Notes: generated from the sequence alone by a model not told the origin. A DNA stretch of 64,000 nt from Lachnospiraceae bacterium (GCA_017461725.1 JAFTXG010000022.1:62001-126000); one strand, 5' to 3'. Positions 1 through 8,483 are shown, numbered from the stretch's first letter. Numbers and translations: made by a program.

Positions 1-567
1 CGGGATATTTTTTTCGTCCCGGGTATTGCGATCATAGCCGTAATAAATCGTGTCATTGGAAAGAACGGGAGAGACCGTAGTCAAATAATCGCTGGCCGCA
101 TAGACTGTCTTTCCATTGTAAATAAGGCGGCTCCATTCTTCGTGATAGCCGGTGCGGACCAATTTTCTTTCCGGCGCAAGCATGACCAGAACATCCGCAT
201 CGGTGGAAGGCTCAGTGCGGATGTTTAAATTCGCGGTGGTATAGACGGTCTCAGTTCTCGGCTCGAAAGAATAGTTGGAAAGAGCGGAATCCTCGGCGGA
301 CGCAGGTTCCGTGGAGTGGTCAGACGGCGTGGGACCCGGCACGACATCCGAACCTTCCGTGGAAGGCTCAGAAGGTGATGCAATAGAGGTGTCCGGAGCG
401 GCCCCCGGAGTAGGGGCAGAACTCTCCTCGCTGCTGTCTGCCGGATATTGCTCAGCACTGCTTTCCGCATCGGTGGAAGGCTGGCTTTCTCCGCCCGGTT
501 CTGTGCAGCCTGTGCAGGATATGGTCAAAGTAAGAAAAATAAGAATGATCGAAATCAGCTTTTTCAT
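1..567 (-). CDS. SH3-domain lipoprotein, 3' end outside window
   Basis: The reading frame starts at 567 and stays open to base 1, so 189 residues are seen and the C-terminus is missing. The N-terminus is a lipoprotein signal: MKK, a hydrophobic run, then SCTGC as lipobox with the lipid-bearing Cys near residue 18-21. Residues about 22-90 are a low-complexity Ser/Thr/Pro/Glu linker typical of surface proteins. From about residue 95 the text NLNIRTEPSTDADVL and YNGKTVYAASDYL match the bacterial SH3 (SH3b, cell-wall binding) pattern. A GGGGG ribosome site lies about 8 bases upstream of the ATG. The protein is probably lipid-anchored outside the membrane and may touch peptidoglycan; the missing C-terminus could hold an enzymatic domain. 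Lipoprotein and SH3 calls are from sequence; the function is unknown. Confidence 0.7.
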   Translation of the reverse strand, partial: MKKLISIILIFLTLTISCTGCTEPGGESQPSTDAESSAEQYPADSSEESSAPTPGAAPDTSIASPSEPSTEGSDVVPGPTPSDHSTEPASAEDSALSNYSFEPRTETVYTTANLNIRTEPSTDADVLVMLAPERKLVRTGYHEEWSRLIYNGKTVYAASDYLTTVSPVLSNDTIYYGYDRNTRDEKNIP

Positions 568-709
568 CTGTATAGCCCCCATTACAAATATAAAATCCCC
601 TCTCTAATCATAGAACGAAAATGGAATTAAGTCAAGTCAATGAAATGTTAAAAAAGAATTTATTATACGCGTTGTATATAAGACAAATCTGCAGCTATGT
701 GTAATACAA

Positions 710-1144
710 TCAGTGATCCCGCTGAAAGATTACCACGCCGGCGATGGCAATGGCCATTCCAAGGAGTTTTCGCCAGGAAAAGTCAGCCTTATCCGCACCG
801 AATAGGCCGAACAGCTCGATCAGGTAGGAGACGGACAGCTGGGCAATCACGATCAATAGGGTGGCACTGGCCGGTCCCAGATCGCCCATGCTCTTTACCA
901 CGGTCATGGTGATAAAGGCACCGATCACACCGCCCAGCAAAAGATATTTCGGCTGAACCTGAGTGATGGCGGTCACACTTTCCCTTCCGGTCATAAACCA
1001 GGCGATGACACAGACCAGAAAGGCCGTCAGCTGGACCATTCCCGTGGCCACCCAGAGACTGGTCTGCTTGGTCACACCGGTATTGAACACTCCCTGTATA
1101 CTCATCAGCGCGCCGGAAATCAGCGCGGTCAACATTCCGATCAT
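710..1144 (-). CDS. DMT-superfamily small membrane protein (YdcZ/DUF606 family)
   Basis: This 144-residue protein is almost entirely hydrophobic, with four to five predicted helices (about 2-22, 33-52, 66-86, 96-116, 124-141). The opening MIGMLTALISGALMSIQGVF followed by N, and the internal GPASATLLIVIAQL, are characteristic of the YdcZ/DUF606 branch of the drug/metabolite transporter superfamily, whose members are half-size (about 140-150 residues) and probably dimerise. A GGAGG site lies six bases before the ATG. The gene is divergent from argG, and the three ARG boxes sit between the two genes, so arginine control of this gene is possible but unproven. Substrate unknown. Confidence 0.8.
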   Translation of the reverse strand: MIGMLTALISGALMSIQGVFNTGVTKQTSLWVATGMVQLTAFLVCVIAWFMTGRESVTAITQVQPKYLLLGGVIGAFITMTVVKSMGDLGPASATLLIVIAQLSVSYLIELFGLFGADKADFSWRKLLGMAIAIAGVVIFQRDH

Positions 1145-1246
1145 AGATTACCTCCGATTGACGATGGATTTTCTGCCCTGTGCAGACAGATTTTCCGATT
1201 TTTCTGGTACTTTTAATATGAAAGAAACCTTCCGGGATTATTCCTG

Positions 1247-1323
1247 ATGTATAAAAATTCATGTTTTCAGGTAGAAATGCATAAAAATATGCAAATATGC
1301 AGAGTGAAATGCATAAAAATTCC
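1247..1323. promoter_or_regulatory. Three ARG boxes (ArgR/AhrC operators) upstream of argG
   Basis: Three copies of ATGnATAAAAATnC occur at 1247-1263, 1277-1296 and 1309-1323, spaced about 30 bases apart, roughly three helical turns. They match the Bacillus-type ARG box, CATGAATAAAAATGCAAGT. They lie 30-105 bases upstream of the argG -35 box and between argG and the divergent transporter. Repeated boxes on one face of the helix fit cooperative binding of the hexameric arginine repressor. Confidence 0.75.
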
Positions 1324-1351
1324 GTTTTTTTATAAAATTTCAGGTTAGTAC

Positions 1352-1380
1352 TTGCTTTTTATGCAGGGTTGATGTATATT
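1352..1380 (+). promoter_or_regulatory. argG promoter
   Basis: TTGCTT at 1352-1357 and TATATT at 1375-1380 are separated by 17 bases, a good sigma-A promoter. It lies about 70 bases before the argG start codon and just downstream of the ARG boxes. Confidence 0.6.
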
Positions 1381-1447
1381 TATGAGCAGCGGCAGATGAA
1401 GAAGGTTCATCGGTAAAAAAGAAGAAAATATTTGGAGGATTAAGATA

Positions 1448-2665
1448 ATGAAAGAAAAAGTAATTTTAGCATATTCCGGCGGTCTGGACACCACAGTACT
1501 GATCCCCTGGTTGAAGGAGAACTATGACTATGAGGTTATCTGCGTATGTATCGACGTGGGCCAGGGAAATGAGCTGGACGGACTGGAGGAGCGCGCAAAG
1601 TACACCGGCGCTTCCAAGCTGTACATCGAGCACGTTGTGGATGAGTTCTGCGACGAGTACATCCTGCCCTGTATCAAGGCTGATGCTGTTTACGAGAACA
1701 AGTACCTCTTAGGCACCGCGATGGCACGTCCGCTGATCGCAAAGATTCTGGTTGACATCGCTAAGAAAGAGGGCGCAGTTGCTATCTGCCACGGCGCTAC
1801 CGGTAAGGGAAATGACCAGGTACGTTTCGAGCTGGGTATCAAGGCGCTGGCTCCTGAACTGAAGATCATCGCTCCCTGGCGAATCTGGAACATTCAGTCC
1901 CGTGAGGAGGAGCTGGAGTACTGTGCAGCCAGAGGCATTGAGCTGCCCTTCAAGGCAAACAACAGCTACAGCCGTGACCGCAACATCTGGCACATCAGCC
2001 ACGAAGGTCTGGAGCTGGAGGACCCCGCAAACGCACCTCAGTATGACCACATGCTGGTGCTGGGCGTGACCCCCGAGAAGGCTCCCGATGAGCCCGAGGA
2101 GATTTCCATCTCCTTCGAGGCAGGTAAGCCGGTGGCCCTGAACGGCGAGAAGATGAAGCTGTCCGAGATCATCGAGAAGCTGAACATCCTGGGCGGCAAG
2201 CACGGTATCGGTATCTGCGATATCGTTGAGAACCGTATGGTAGGCATGAAGTCCCGCGGTGTATACGAGACTCCCGGCGGAACCATTCTGATGGAAGCAC
2301 ACATGCAGCTGGAGGAGCTGATCTACGATAAGGAGACCATGAACGCAAAGAAGAATATGGCAAACATGTTCGGCGATATGGTTTACTCCGCAAAGTGGTT
2401 CACCCCTCTGAGAGAGGCTTGCCAGGCATTCATTGAGTCCGTAAATACCTACGTGACCGGCGAGTGCAAGATGAAGCTCTACAAGGGCAACATCATCAAG
2501 ATGGGCACCACCGCTCCCTACTCCATGTACAATGAGAGCATCGCATCCTTCACCACCGGTGATCTGTATGACCACCACGATGCGGAAGGCTTCATCAACC
2601 TGTATGGACTGTCCAGCAAGGTGAGAGCCATGAAGATGGCCGATGTGGCAAAGAAAGCTGAGTAA
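1448..2665 (+). CDS. argG: Argininosuccinate synthase
   Basis: This enzyme joins citrulline and aspartate with ATP to make argininosuccinate, the penultimate step of arginine synthesis, in the cytosol. The 405-residue length is standard for the family. The N-terminus carries the PP-loop nucleotide motif AYSGGLDTT (residues about 8-16). Further family blocks are visible, including [13 protein letters not shown] (about residues 115-127) and YETPGGTIL near residue 276. GGAGG lies nine to ten bases before the ATG. No argH follows, so the rest of the pathway is elsewhere. Codon choice is strongly biased (GGC, ATC, CTG), as in a well-expressed gene. The three ARG boxes upstream indicate arginine repression. 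The identification is secure. Confidence 0.97.
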   Translation: MKEKVILAYSGGLDTTVLIPWLKENYDYEVICVCIDVGQGNELDGLEERAKYTGASKLYIEHVVDEFCDEYILPCIKADAVYENKYLLGTAMARPLIAKILVDIAKKEGAVAICHGATGKGNDQVRFELGIKALAPELKIIAPWRIWNIQSREEELEYCAARGIELPFKANNSYSRDRNIWHISHEGLELEDPANAPQYDHMLVLGVTPEKAPDEPEEISISFEAGKPVALNGEKMKLSEIIEKLNILGGKHGIGICDIVENRMVGMKSRGVYETPGGTILMEAHMQLEELIYDKETMNAKKNMANMFGDMVYSAKWFTPLREACQAFIESVNTYVTGECKMKLYKGNIIKMGTTAPYSMYNESIASFTTGDLYDHHDAEGFINLYGLSSKVRAMKMADVAKKAE

Positions 2666-2678
2666 TAGAAAAACGTTG

Positions 2679-2708
2679 AACGCCGGGAGATCAGCTCCCG
2701 GCGTTTTT
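2679..2708 (+). terminator. Intrinsic terminator after argG
   Basis: AACGCCGGGAG and CTCCCGGCGTT form an 11-bp stem with a five-base loop, followed by a T run. It lies between the convergent argG and the AraC-type gene. A T run also follows the stem on the minus strand, so it may work in both directions. Confidence 0.9.
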
Positions 2709-2715
2709 GATGTAT

Positions 2716-4380
2716 TTACAACTCCACAGTGAACAAAACCGCACCTCTGTTATACCTGCTGTACCGTTTGGTGGTGATGATATACAGCTTTCCGTCACTT
2801 TCCACCGCCGAAGGGTAATCACAGGCAATGATTCCGTTCATGTCTGTATTCTCTTTGTCGAAGAGCACGAGATAGGATTCAAAATGGATACTGTCCTTTG
2901 CCGTGAAATATACAACCAGCTTTGAGCGGTCGCGCCGGTGAGTGTTGGCCACCAAATAATTCCTGCCGTCTGACAGCGTTCCGCCATATATTTTCGAACT
3001 GATATAAGGGATATCATGGGCATGTGCATCGCTCCAGGTTTCGCCAAAATCAGTTGAAATATATACCAGCGGCACCTGTCGCTGATCATTTCTGCAGAAC
3101 ATATAGAGAATATCCTCATTGCAGATCACGGAAAGCTCAGGGTGAACCAGGATCTTTCCATCCGGCAGATTGCCGTTTTCCACTATCTTTACCAAGCGCC
3201 ACTCGGTATCTATCTTTCCGCTGTCGGAGATCATGACTGCCGGGGTGTTGGGGAATCCATCCAGCTCACCTACCCGCCCGGGGAGCATCAGCTTTCCGTT
3301 GGGCAGAGTAACCACATTGGTATTCAGTTTAAACGGGATGGGCCGTGACCACAACAATTCAAACTTATCCGTGTCCTCATTCAACACATACAAATCCAGT
3401 GAGTGCATGTGATCGGGAGCCACCATTTCGTTCATGAACATATACAGCTTGTCATCGCATATGCCGTAAACAGGAGGACAGTATAATATCTTTTCGGATT
3501 TATCATCCGCAAGCGTCTCCACCGCTGTCCAGGTCTGACCGTGGTCATAGGATCGCATTCCGCGGATGGGCGTATAGCCCCTCAGTTCGATTCGGGGACA
3601 ATTATACCAGGAGGCATATAGTACCCCGTGGTATTCGATGATTGCCGATTCATGCAGAAAGTGAAACTGTTCGTCCGGTTCCTGGAGAGTAGCGGTCGTC
3701 AGAATCTCCTTCGGCAGCTGAACCGGTGGTTTTTCGAAGAAACAGACAGACTCCAGATCAGCGGCAAGAAGCATGTCTTCATAATGGTAAAAGTCATGAA
3801 AACAAGTATCCTTGTTCCTGGTTCTGAATGCGGCGGGAGCTGTTCCGGTGTACTTGGTAAAAAGTTCTGTAAAATAACTTACATTATTAAAACCGCAATC
3901 GGTTGCGACATCGGCAATCTTCTCACCAGTCTGCACCAGTTTACGCATAGCCAGTTCGATGCGCTTTTGATTTCTGAATGTACTGAGTGACATACCTGTC
4001 TGCTCCTTAAAAAAGTGACAGATATAATAATAGCTCACATTCAGCTTCGCTGCGATCTCATTGATGCTGATGTCTTCATTGAGATGTTCGGTAATGAAAT
4101 TCTTGATCTCTTCAACGAAAGCCTTTTCCTGCTTCGTATAGGTATTTTTTCCCTGGCGGATCAATTCGATAATCAAAGTCAGTATTAGAATATCGCTTCT
4201 GTTTTTCCGTTCGAATTCCTGTATCAGCGCGTCCAGCTTTTCCGGATCAATACTGCATCTCACCATACAGTCAAAGCCGAAAAGGCTGAATATTTCCGGA
4301 ATGATTGCGGTCGGCTCGGCGTTTTTTATGAAAAAAACTGCCAGGTTTTCGCTTGTCATTTTTTCGTATTTTTCATTCAT
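2716..4380 (-). CDS. AraC-family regulator fused to sialidase-like beta-propeller
   Basis: The start at 4380 is chosen because GGAGG lies nine bases upstream; a longer frame reaches 4440 without a ribosome site. The 554-residue protein has a short N-terminal region. An AraC/XylS-type double helix-turn-helix follows at about residues 89-188, with the signature ISINEIAAKLNVSYYYICHF and later FNNVSYFTELFTKYTGTAPAAFR. The C-terminal half (about 235-550) has two Asp-box motifs, SYDHGQTW and STDFGETW, plus repeated short beta-strand phrases, as in six-bladed sialidase/BNR propellers. No signal peptide is present, so it should be cytosolic. It probably senses a sugar or sialic-acid-like ligand through the propeller. 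I see no sugar genes in the same operon. Whether the catalytic Arg triad of sialidases is kept cannot be settled by eye. Confidence 0.8.
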   Translation of the reverse strand: MNEKYEKMTSENLAVFFIKNAEPTAIIPEIFSLFGFDCMVRCSIDPEKLDALIQEFERKNRSDILILTLIIELIRQGKNTYTKQEKAFVEEIKNFITEHLNEDISINEIAAKLNVSYYYICHFFKEQTGMSLSTFRNQKRIELAMRKLVQTGEKIADVATDCGFNNVSYFTELFTKYTGTAPAAFRTRNKDTCFHDFYHYEDMLLAADLESVCFFEKPPVQLPKEILTTATLQEPDEQFHFLHESAIIEYHGVLYASWYNCPRIELRGYTPIRGMRSYDHGQTWTAVETLADDKSEKILYCPPVYGICDDKLYMFMNEMVAPDHMHSLDLYVLNEDTDKFELLWSRPIPFKLNTNVVTLPNGKLMLPGRVGELDGFPNTPAVMISDSGKIDTEWRLVKIVENGNLPDGKILVHPELSVICNEDILYMFCRNDQRQVPLVYISTDFGETWSDAHAHDIPYISSKIYGGTLSDGRNYLVANTHRRDRSKLVVYFTAKDSIHFESYLVLFDKENTDMNGIIACDYPSAVESDGKLYIITTKRYSRYNRGAVLFTVEL

Positions 4381-4563
4381 AAAGTAACACCTCCAACAGT
4401 AATCGGTTAATGTTATGTTACTATAAATCAGGTTCAGCATCTATAACCAGATTGCGCAGTTTACTGTTCTTCTTGTAATTTGGAAGTTGATTCCCGAAAA
4501 TGGTGAGACAATTGAATGTAGCCGTTTTGTGTTGAATCGTAAAATACCAGGTTGCGATTTCGC

Positions 4564-4653
4564 ATGCTGTGTTGTAAAATAAATGAGGAAGCCCTTGACT
4601 TTCTGGAAGTACCTAAGGATGAATGGGAGAAGTATTTGAATGAACATCACTGA
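4564..4653 (+). pseudogene. Possible 29-residue ORF or gene remnant before the DeoR gene
   Basis: An ATG at 4564 opens a short frame ending in a TGA at 4651-4653, overlapping the DeoR start by 14 bases. Its product contains EEALDFLEVPKDEWEKYL, which looks like a folded-protein C-terminus and not random translation. No convincing ribosome site precedes the ATG. It may be the tail of a decayed gene or a tiny leader ORF coupled to the DeoR gene. Weak call. Confidence 0.25.
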
Positions 4654-5386
4654 CCGTCAGGATACCATTTTAAAGATCATCAGCGAGCGAAGCTACGTCT
4701 CGGTGAATGATCTGGCGAAGATTACGTTCACTTCGCCTTCCAGCATACGCAGGGATCTGACCAGCCTGCAGAATAAGGGGCTGGTGGAGCGCTCTCACGG
4801 CGGTGTCACCCTTCCCGCCCCCGCAAAAGGTGTTGCCAGTCTTCCTGACCGGATGAAAAATAACATTCCGGCCAAGCGGCTGATCGCGAAAAAGGCATCG
4901 GCACTGCTGAAGGACGGACAGAATATTCTGCTGGATGGCTCCAGCACGGTCAGCTTTCTGCTGCCCTACATCGCGAAGCTGGAGTCGGCTACCCTGTTCA
5001 CCAACAATATCTCTACCGTGTTGAGAGCCATAGAGTTGGGGATCGATACGCACTGTATCGGCGGTCGTTCGGTGAACGGCTCCGCTGCGCTCTCCGGCAC
5101 TGAGGCCTACCGCGCAGTATCCGCTCTCAAGCCGGACATTCTGTTCTTTTCCTCCCAGAGTCTGGATGAGAACGGGATCATCTCGGATTCCACCGAGGAG
5201 GAGAATTATCTGCGGATGCTGATGCTGAACTCGGCGAAGCAGACCGTGTTCCTTTGTGACAGTGAGAAATTTAACCGCCGTTCGGTTTACACCCTGACCG
5301 ATCTGAACAATGTGGATGTGGCAGTGTTTGACCGGGAGTTTGTGGGATTAAAACACAGTGGATGTGAAAATACAATAATGATGTAA
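4640..5386 (+). CDS. DeoR/GlpR-family transcriptional regulator
   Basis: The 248-residue protein has a DeoR helix-turn-helix at residues 6-57 (RQDTILKIISERSYVSVNDL, then SPSSIRRDLTSL and VERSHGGV). A C-terminal DeoR sugar-phosphate sensor domain follows (about 75-230), with LLDGSSTVSFLLPYI and LFTNNISTV. Family members are repressors released by a phosphorylated sugar. The gene is convergent with the araM-araD operon and separated from it by a long inverted repeat. It could control those or distant genes; no operator was recognised. The start is supported by GGGAGAAG about eight bases upstream. The last codons (IMM) follow a slightly shortened C-terminus. Confidence 0.88.
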   Translation: MNITDRQDTILKIISERSYVSVNDLAKITFTSPSSIRRDLTSLQNKGLVERSHGGVTLPAPAKGVASLPDRMKNNIPAKRLIAKKASALLKDGQNILLDGSSTVSFLLPYIAKLESATLFTNNISTVLRAIELGIDTHCIGGRSVNGSAALSGTEAYRAVSALKPDILFFSSQSLDENGIISDSTEEENYLRMLMLNSAKQTVFLCDSEKFNRRSVYTLTDLNNVDVAVFDREFVGLKHSGCENTIMM

Positions 5387-5392
5387 ATGTGT

Positions 5393-5469
5393 AAGAGACT
5401 ACACAAAATAAACCCGAGAAACACGCTCTCGCAGTGGGCTTCTCTTTCGTTTATTCTGTGTAGTCTCTT
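5393..5469. terminator. Long inverted repeat between convergent genes
   Basis: Arms at 5393-5413 and 5449-5469 pair over 21 bases with a single G-T position. The 35-base loop itself can form a smaller CGAGA/TCTCG hairpin. It lies exactly between the stops of the convergent DeoR and araM genes. There is only a short T run, so it is a terminator of unusual length or a small non-autonomous repeat element. Confidence 0.6.
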
Positions 5470-5513
5470 TCAATTGAAATTATGTAACCGTTTTTATAGT
5501 CCTACCCGCAACG

Positions 5514-6755
5514 TCATTCCGCGATACATCTGCGCAGCCGCATGAGTGTGACGCGGTTTCGCACGCAGGGAGAGTATTCGATCAGCAGGGGCAATTTGTC
5601 CTCGCTGACCTGAATATCCTCCAGACTGGATTTGACGCCGAGGGAGTGATACAAGCTTCGGAGCTCTGCCGTGTCCGGCAGGGCTTTTATGATGTCCGCG
5701 ATCTGGGCAAAGGACTCATTCAGCTTTTGTCCGGTGATTCCCTCCGCGCAGTTTTTGCTGTTCTCCTTCATGATCTCCTCGGCCAGAGCTTTTCCGAAGA
5801 TGGCGACGATGGCGTCCTCATTGTGGGGAGCGTAGTCCTGCCAGGAGAGGTCAGCCTCTGCGATGCGGTGGTACTCTTCCAGTGCGATCAGCGTGCCCAC
5901 GCCCACCTTCTCACCGTGGAGGGCATCGGAGGATACGCCTAAGCCCTCCGGCTTCATCTCGATCAGATGGGAGATATGGTGCTCTGCGCCCGAAGCGGGG
6001 CGGGAGTTGCCCATCATCTGCATAGCCAGGCCGGACAGGAGCAGACCGTACATCAGCTTTTCGTAGGCGGATTCGTCGCCGTTGACGATGCCCTCGGCAC
6101 TGACTACTACGGCGTTGGTGGCTTCCTCCGTCATGGTTGCGATGCGCTCACAGTAAAATTCACCGGTCAGCAGGTGGCCGATCCGCCAGTCGGTGAGGGC
6201 CACATATTTGCCGATCATATCGCCGAAACCGGATCTGGCCAGGAAGAGGGGAGCCTGTTTGATCACATCCAGATCGGCAATCACCAGTTTGGGTGCAACT
6301 GCGGTCAATGTCCGTTTGCAGCCCTTCCAGGTCATTGCGGCCACGGAGGAGCAGAAACCGTCCACGCTGGCTGCGGTGGGGCAGGAGACAAACTGTGCAT
6401 GCTGCTCGTAGGCGCAGTAGCGGGTGATGTCGTGGATGGTGCCGGAGCCGATGGCGATGAGGATCTCTGCCTCGGCGGGAAGCTGTGCCTGGAGCAGTTC
6501 CACACCGTGTTCGTCGGCGTGGAGTCCGTCGGGACTCAGTACGATCTCCCGGTCCACAAAAGGGTGTTTGCCTGCGGTTGCCACGTAGGTGTTTTCGTCG
6601 TACACGGCGACCGTCATGCCGGTGAGACCGTATTCAGTCAAATAATTGTTAAGACGATTGAGACAGCCGCTCTCCACCACGGAAAAGACTGTCTCCATGG
6701 AGTGCTCCCGTCCGCAGGAGCAGAGTCCGCTGTATTTCTGTGCATCGATGATCAT
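5514..6755 (-). CDS. araM: sn-glycerol-1-phosphate dehydrogenase family protein (AraM/EgsA-like)
   Basis: Family members reduce dihydroxyacetone phosphate to sn-glycerol-1-phosphate with NAD(P)H, using a divalent metal. The fold is shared with iron-containing alcohol dehydrogenases and dehydroquinate synthases. Seen here are the nucleotide-binding stretch IGSGTIHDITRY (about residues 102-113), FVSCPTAASVDGFCS, and ARSGFGDMIGKY and SGAEHHISH, which supply the metal-binding Asp and His. The 413-residue length is slightly above the Bacillus AraM length. The gene starts three bases after the araD stop, so the two are translationally close and form one operon. Bacillus subtilis araM is also an arabinose-operon gene. 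Its in vivo role in non-archaeal cells is only partly understood. Confidence 0.88.
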   Translation of the reverse strand: MIIDAQKYSGLCSCGREHSMETVFSVVESGCLNRLNNYLTEYGLTGMTVAVYDENTYVATAGKHPFVDREIVLSPDGLHADEHGVELLQAQLPAEAEILIAIGSGTIHDITRYCAYEQHAQFVSCPTAASVDGFCSSVAAMTWKGCKRTLTAVAPKLVIADLDVIKQAPLFLARSGFGDMIGKYVALTDWRIGHLLTGEFYCERIATMTEEATNAVVVSAEGIVNGDESAYEKLMYGLLLSGLAMQMMGNSRPASGAEHHISHLIEMKPEGLGVSSDALHGEKVGVGTLIALEEYHRIAEADLSWQDYAPHNEDAIVAIFGKALAEEIMKENSKNCAEGITGQKLNESFAQIADIIKALPDTAELRSLYHSLGVKSSLEDIQVSEDKLPLLIEYSPCVRNRVTLMRLRRCIAE

Positions 6756-6758
6756 AAT

Positions 6759-7448
6759 TTATCCTTTCTGCCCGTAATACGCGCCCGGGCCGTGCTTGCG
6801 GAAATAGTGTTTGTCGGCCAGTGCCTGCTGGAACTCGGCGCGGTCATTCAGCTTCAGCGTGTGCCATGCCATCATGGCGACTTCCTCCAGAACGATGGCG
6901 CTTTCCACCGATTTGTCCGCGTTCTTTCCCCAGGTGAAGGGGCCGTGGGAATTGACCAGAACCGCCGGGACGTCCATAGGGTTCACGTCTGCAAAGGTCT
7001 CGCAGATGACCTTTCCGGTCTCTTTCTCGTACTCGCCTGAAATCTCCGCCTCAGTCATCTTTCTGGTGCAGGGGATGTCACCGTAGAAGGTGTCCGCGTG
7101 GGTGGTCCCCAGTGCGGGAATGGAATAACCTGCCTGCGAAAAAATGGTGGCCCACCGGGAATGCGTGTGGGTGATGCCGCCGATCTCCGGGAATGCCTTG
7201 TAAAGCTCCAGGTGCGTCGGGAGATCCGAGGAGGGATTCCATTTGCCCTCCACCACCTTTCCGTCCAGATCGACAATGACCATATCATCGGGGGTCATGG
7301 AGTCATAGGGGATACCTGAGGGTTTGATCACCACAAGCCCCTGCTCCCGGTCGATCTCGGAGACATTGCCCCAGGTGAGGGTAATCAGTCCGCTTGTCTT
7401 TAAGCGGATGTTGGCCTTACAGACCTTTTCTTTTTTGTTCTCCAGCAT
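6759..7448 (-). CDS. araD: L-ribulose-5-phosphate 4-epimerase
   Basis: The enzyme interconverts L-ribulose 5-phosphate and D-xylulose 5-phosphate, the last step of L-arabinose entry into the pentose phosphate pathway. It belongs to the class II aldolase/adducin fold. The 229 residues starting at MLENKKEKV match the family length (E. coli 231). I choose 7448 because AAAGGA lies about 11 bases upstream and family proteins begin at this point; an in-frame ATG at 7484 would add 12 unmatched residues. Zinc ligands are visible in THTHSRW and NSHGPFTWG, and the substrate-binding TWGNVSEID is near residue 25. It leads the araD-araM operon. No araA or araB lies in the window, so those steps must be encoded elsewhere. 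Confidence 0.93.
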   Translation of the reverse strand: MLENKKEKVCKANIRLKTSGLITLTWGNVSEIDREQGLVVIKPSGIPYDSMTPDDMVIVDLDGKVVEGKWNPSSDLPTHLELYKAFPEIGGITHTHSRWATIFSQAGYSIPALGTTHADTFYGDIPCTRKMTEAEISGEYEKETGKVICETFADVNPMDVPAVLVNSHGPFTWGKNADKSVESAIVLEEVAMMAWHTLKLNDRAEFQQALADKHYFRKHGPGAYYGQKG

Positions 7449-7498
7449 GGGAAATATTGTCCTTTCTCTCATTTGATAAAGCATGCTCTTATGATTTG

Positions 7499-7527
7499 AT
7501 TATATTTGGATGATTGAAAACGTGCAA
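7499..7527 (-). promoter_or_regulatory. Promoter of the araD-araM operon
   Basis: Read on the minus strand, TTGCAC (7527-7522) and TATAAT (7504-7499) are 17 bases apart, about 50 bases before the araD start codon. No palindromic AraR-type operator is evident beside it. Confidence 0.65.
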
Positions 7528-7774
7528 TAGATGGCGGGGAAACAGGAAAATGAGCATAAAAATGGAGTGAAATGAGCAACTTGGAATCGAATGTGCGTTT
7601 GCATTGACTTTTGACGGATAGCCGCTTATACTGCATGAGTCTGATGAGTATACAAAAGATAAGACGCTTCGGTGTGACGGCTCCTGTGTCAGATGGATGT
7701 GGAGACCGGGATGCCGGAGCGTTTAGTGTTTATCCCTTCCAAATATTAACAAATTATGACATTCTGAAAAACAC
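7528..7774. other. Intergenic stretch without a recognised gene
   Basis: This lies between the divergent araD and comEA-like promoters. I see AAATGAGCA twice (near 7548 and 7570), in what would be the regulatory zone of araD, and no credible ORF with a ribosome site. Nothing else is recognised. Confidence 0.4.
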
Positions 7775-7803
7775 TTGCACACTGACATATAATTCGTTAA
7801 AAT
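7775..7803 (+). promoter_or_regulatory. Promoter of the comEA-like to comEC gene block
   Basis: TTGCAC at 7775-7780 and TAAAAT at 7798-7803 are 17 bases apart and lie about 50 bases before the lipoprotein start. The five following genes are closely spaced on the same strand. Confidence 0.65.
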
Positions 7804-7853
7804 AGGATCAGGCGTGAAAAGTATATGGTATCTCTTTTGGAGGTATGGTATAC

Positions 7854-8462
7854 ATGAAAAGAGTTTTGATATGTCTGATCATGTGGTTGACTGCCTTTTT
7901 GATGACATCCTGCGCAGATGATTCTGTCCTCATTTTGGACGGTGAGCCGAAGGGAGGATCGTTTGAGGGTGATGAGACGGAGGTGGATTACGAGGATGGC
8001 AGGCAGGGGACCTCGAGAGAGGAAAGTGTTGAACCGACCGTTATGGTCCATATCTGCGGCTGCGTGGTCAGCCCGGGGGTTTATGGGGTGCCGGAGGGCA
8101 GCCGGGTGTATGAGGTGATCGAGCTGGCAGGAGGTTTTGCTCCGGGAGCAGCGGAGAGCTATCTCAATTTGGCGGAGACTGTCGCAGACGGTCAGAAGCT
8201 GGTGATTCCGTCCTTAGATGAGGTGGAGGCGGATCAGTATGGACAGATCAGCGCTGGTGATGAAGGCGGCTTGATCAATATTAACACGGCAGATAAGGAA
8301 TTGCTGATGACACTTCCCGGCATCGGGGAGGCGAAGGCGCTGGCGATCATTGCCTGGCGCACAGAACACGGCGATTTTCAGACGACAGAAGAGATTATGC
8401 AGGTATCAGGCATTAAGGAAGCTGCATATGAAAAAATAAAGCTGCTGATCACCGCAGAGTGA
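7854..8462 (+). CDS. comEA: ComEA-like lipoprotein with SLBB and helix-hairpin-helix domains
   Basis: The ATG at 7854 is chosen because GGAGG is ten bases upstream; the ATG at 7845 is too close to it. The 202-residue product begins with a lipoprotein signal ending LMTSC. An SLBB domain follows at about residues 60-120 (MVHICGCVVSPGVYGVPEGS and LAGGFAP). A C-terminal helix-hairpin-helix pair lies at about 138-200 (INTADKELLMTLPGIGEAKA, then IMQVSGIKEAAYEKIK). ComEA is the DNA receptor of the Gram-positive uptake machinery. It binds double-stranded DNA non-specifically at the outer face and hands it to ComEC, whose gene lies four genes downstream. A lipid anchor replaces the usual transmembrane helix, a variant known in clostridia. 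Confidence 0.87.
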   Translation: MKRVLICLIMWLTAFLMTSCADDSVLILDGEPKGGSFEGDETEVDYEDGRQGTSREESVEPTVMVHICGCVVSPGVYGVPEGSRVYEVIELAGGFAPGAAESYLNLAETVADGQKLVIPSLDEVEADQYGQISAGDEGGLININTADKELLMTLPGIGEAKALAIIAWRTEHGDFQTTEEIMQVSGIKEAAYEKIKLLITAE

Positions 8463-8483
8463 TCGTCGGCAAGGGAGGATATG

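Noticed and set aside
5967-7040. A 357-codon open frame on the plus strand.
   Set aside because: It runs antisense across araM and araD, both of which have clear family motifs.
7528-7774. Search for an AraR operator upstream of araD.
   Set aside because: No ATTTGTACGTACAAAT-like palindrome is present; only short direct AAATGAGCA words are seen.
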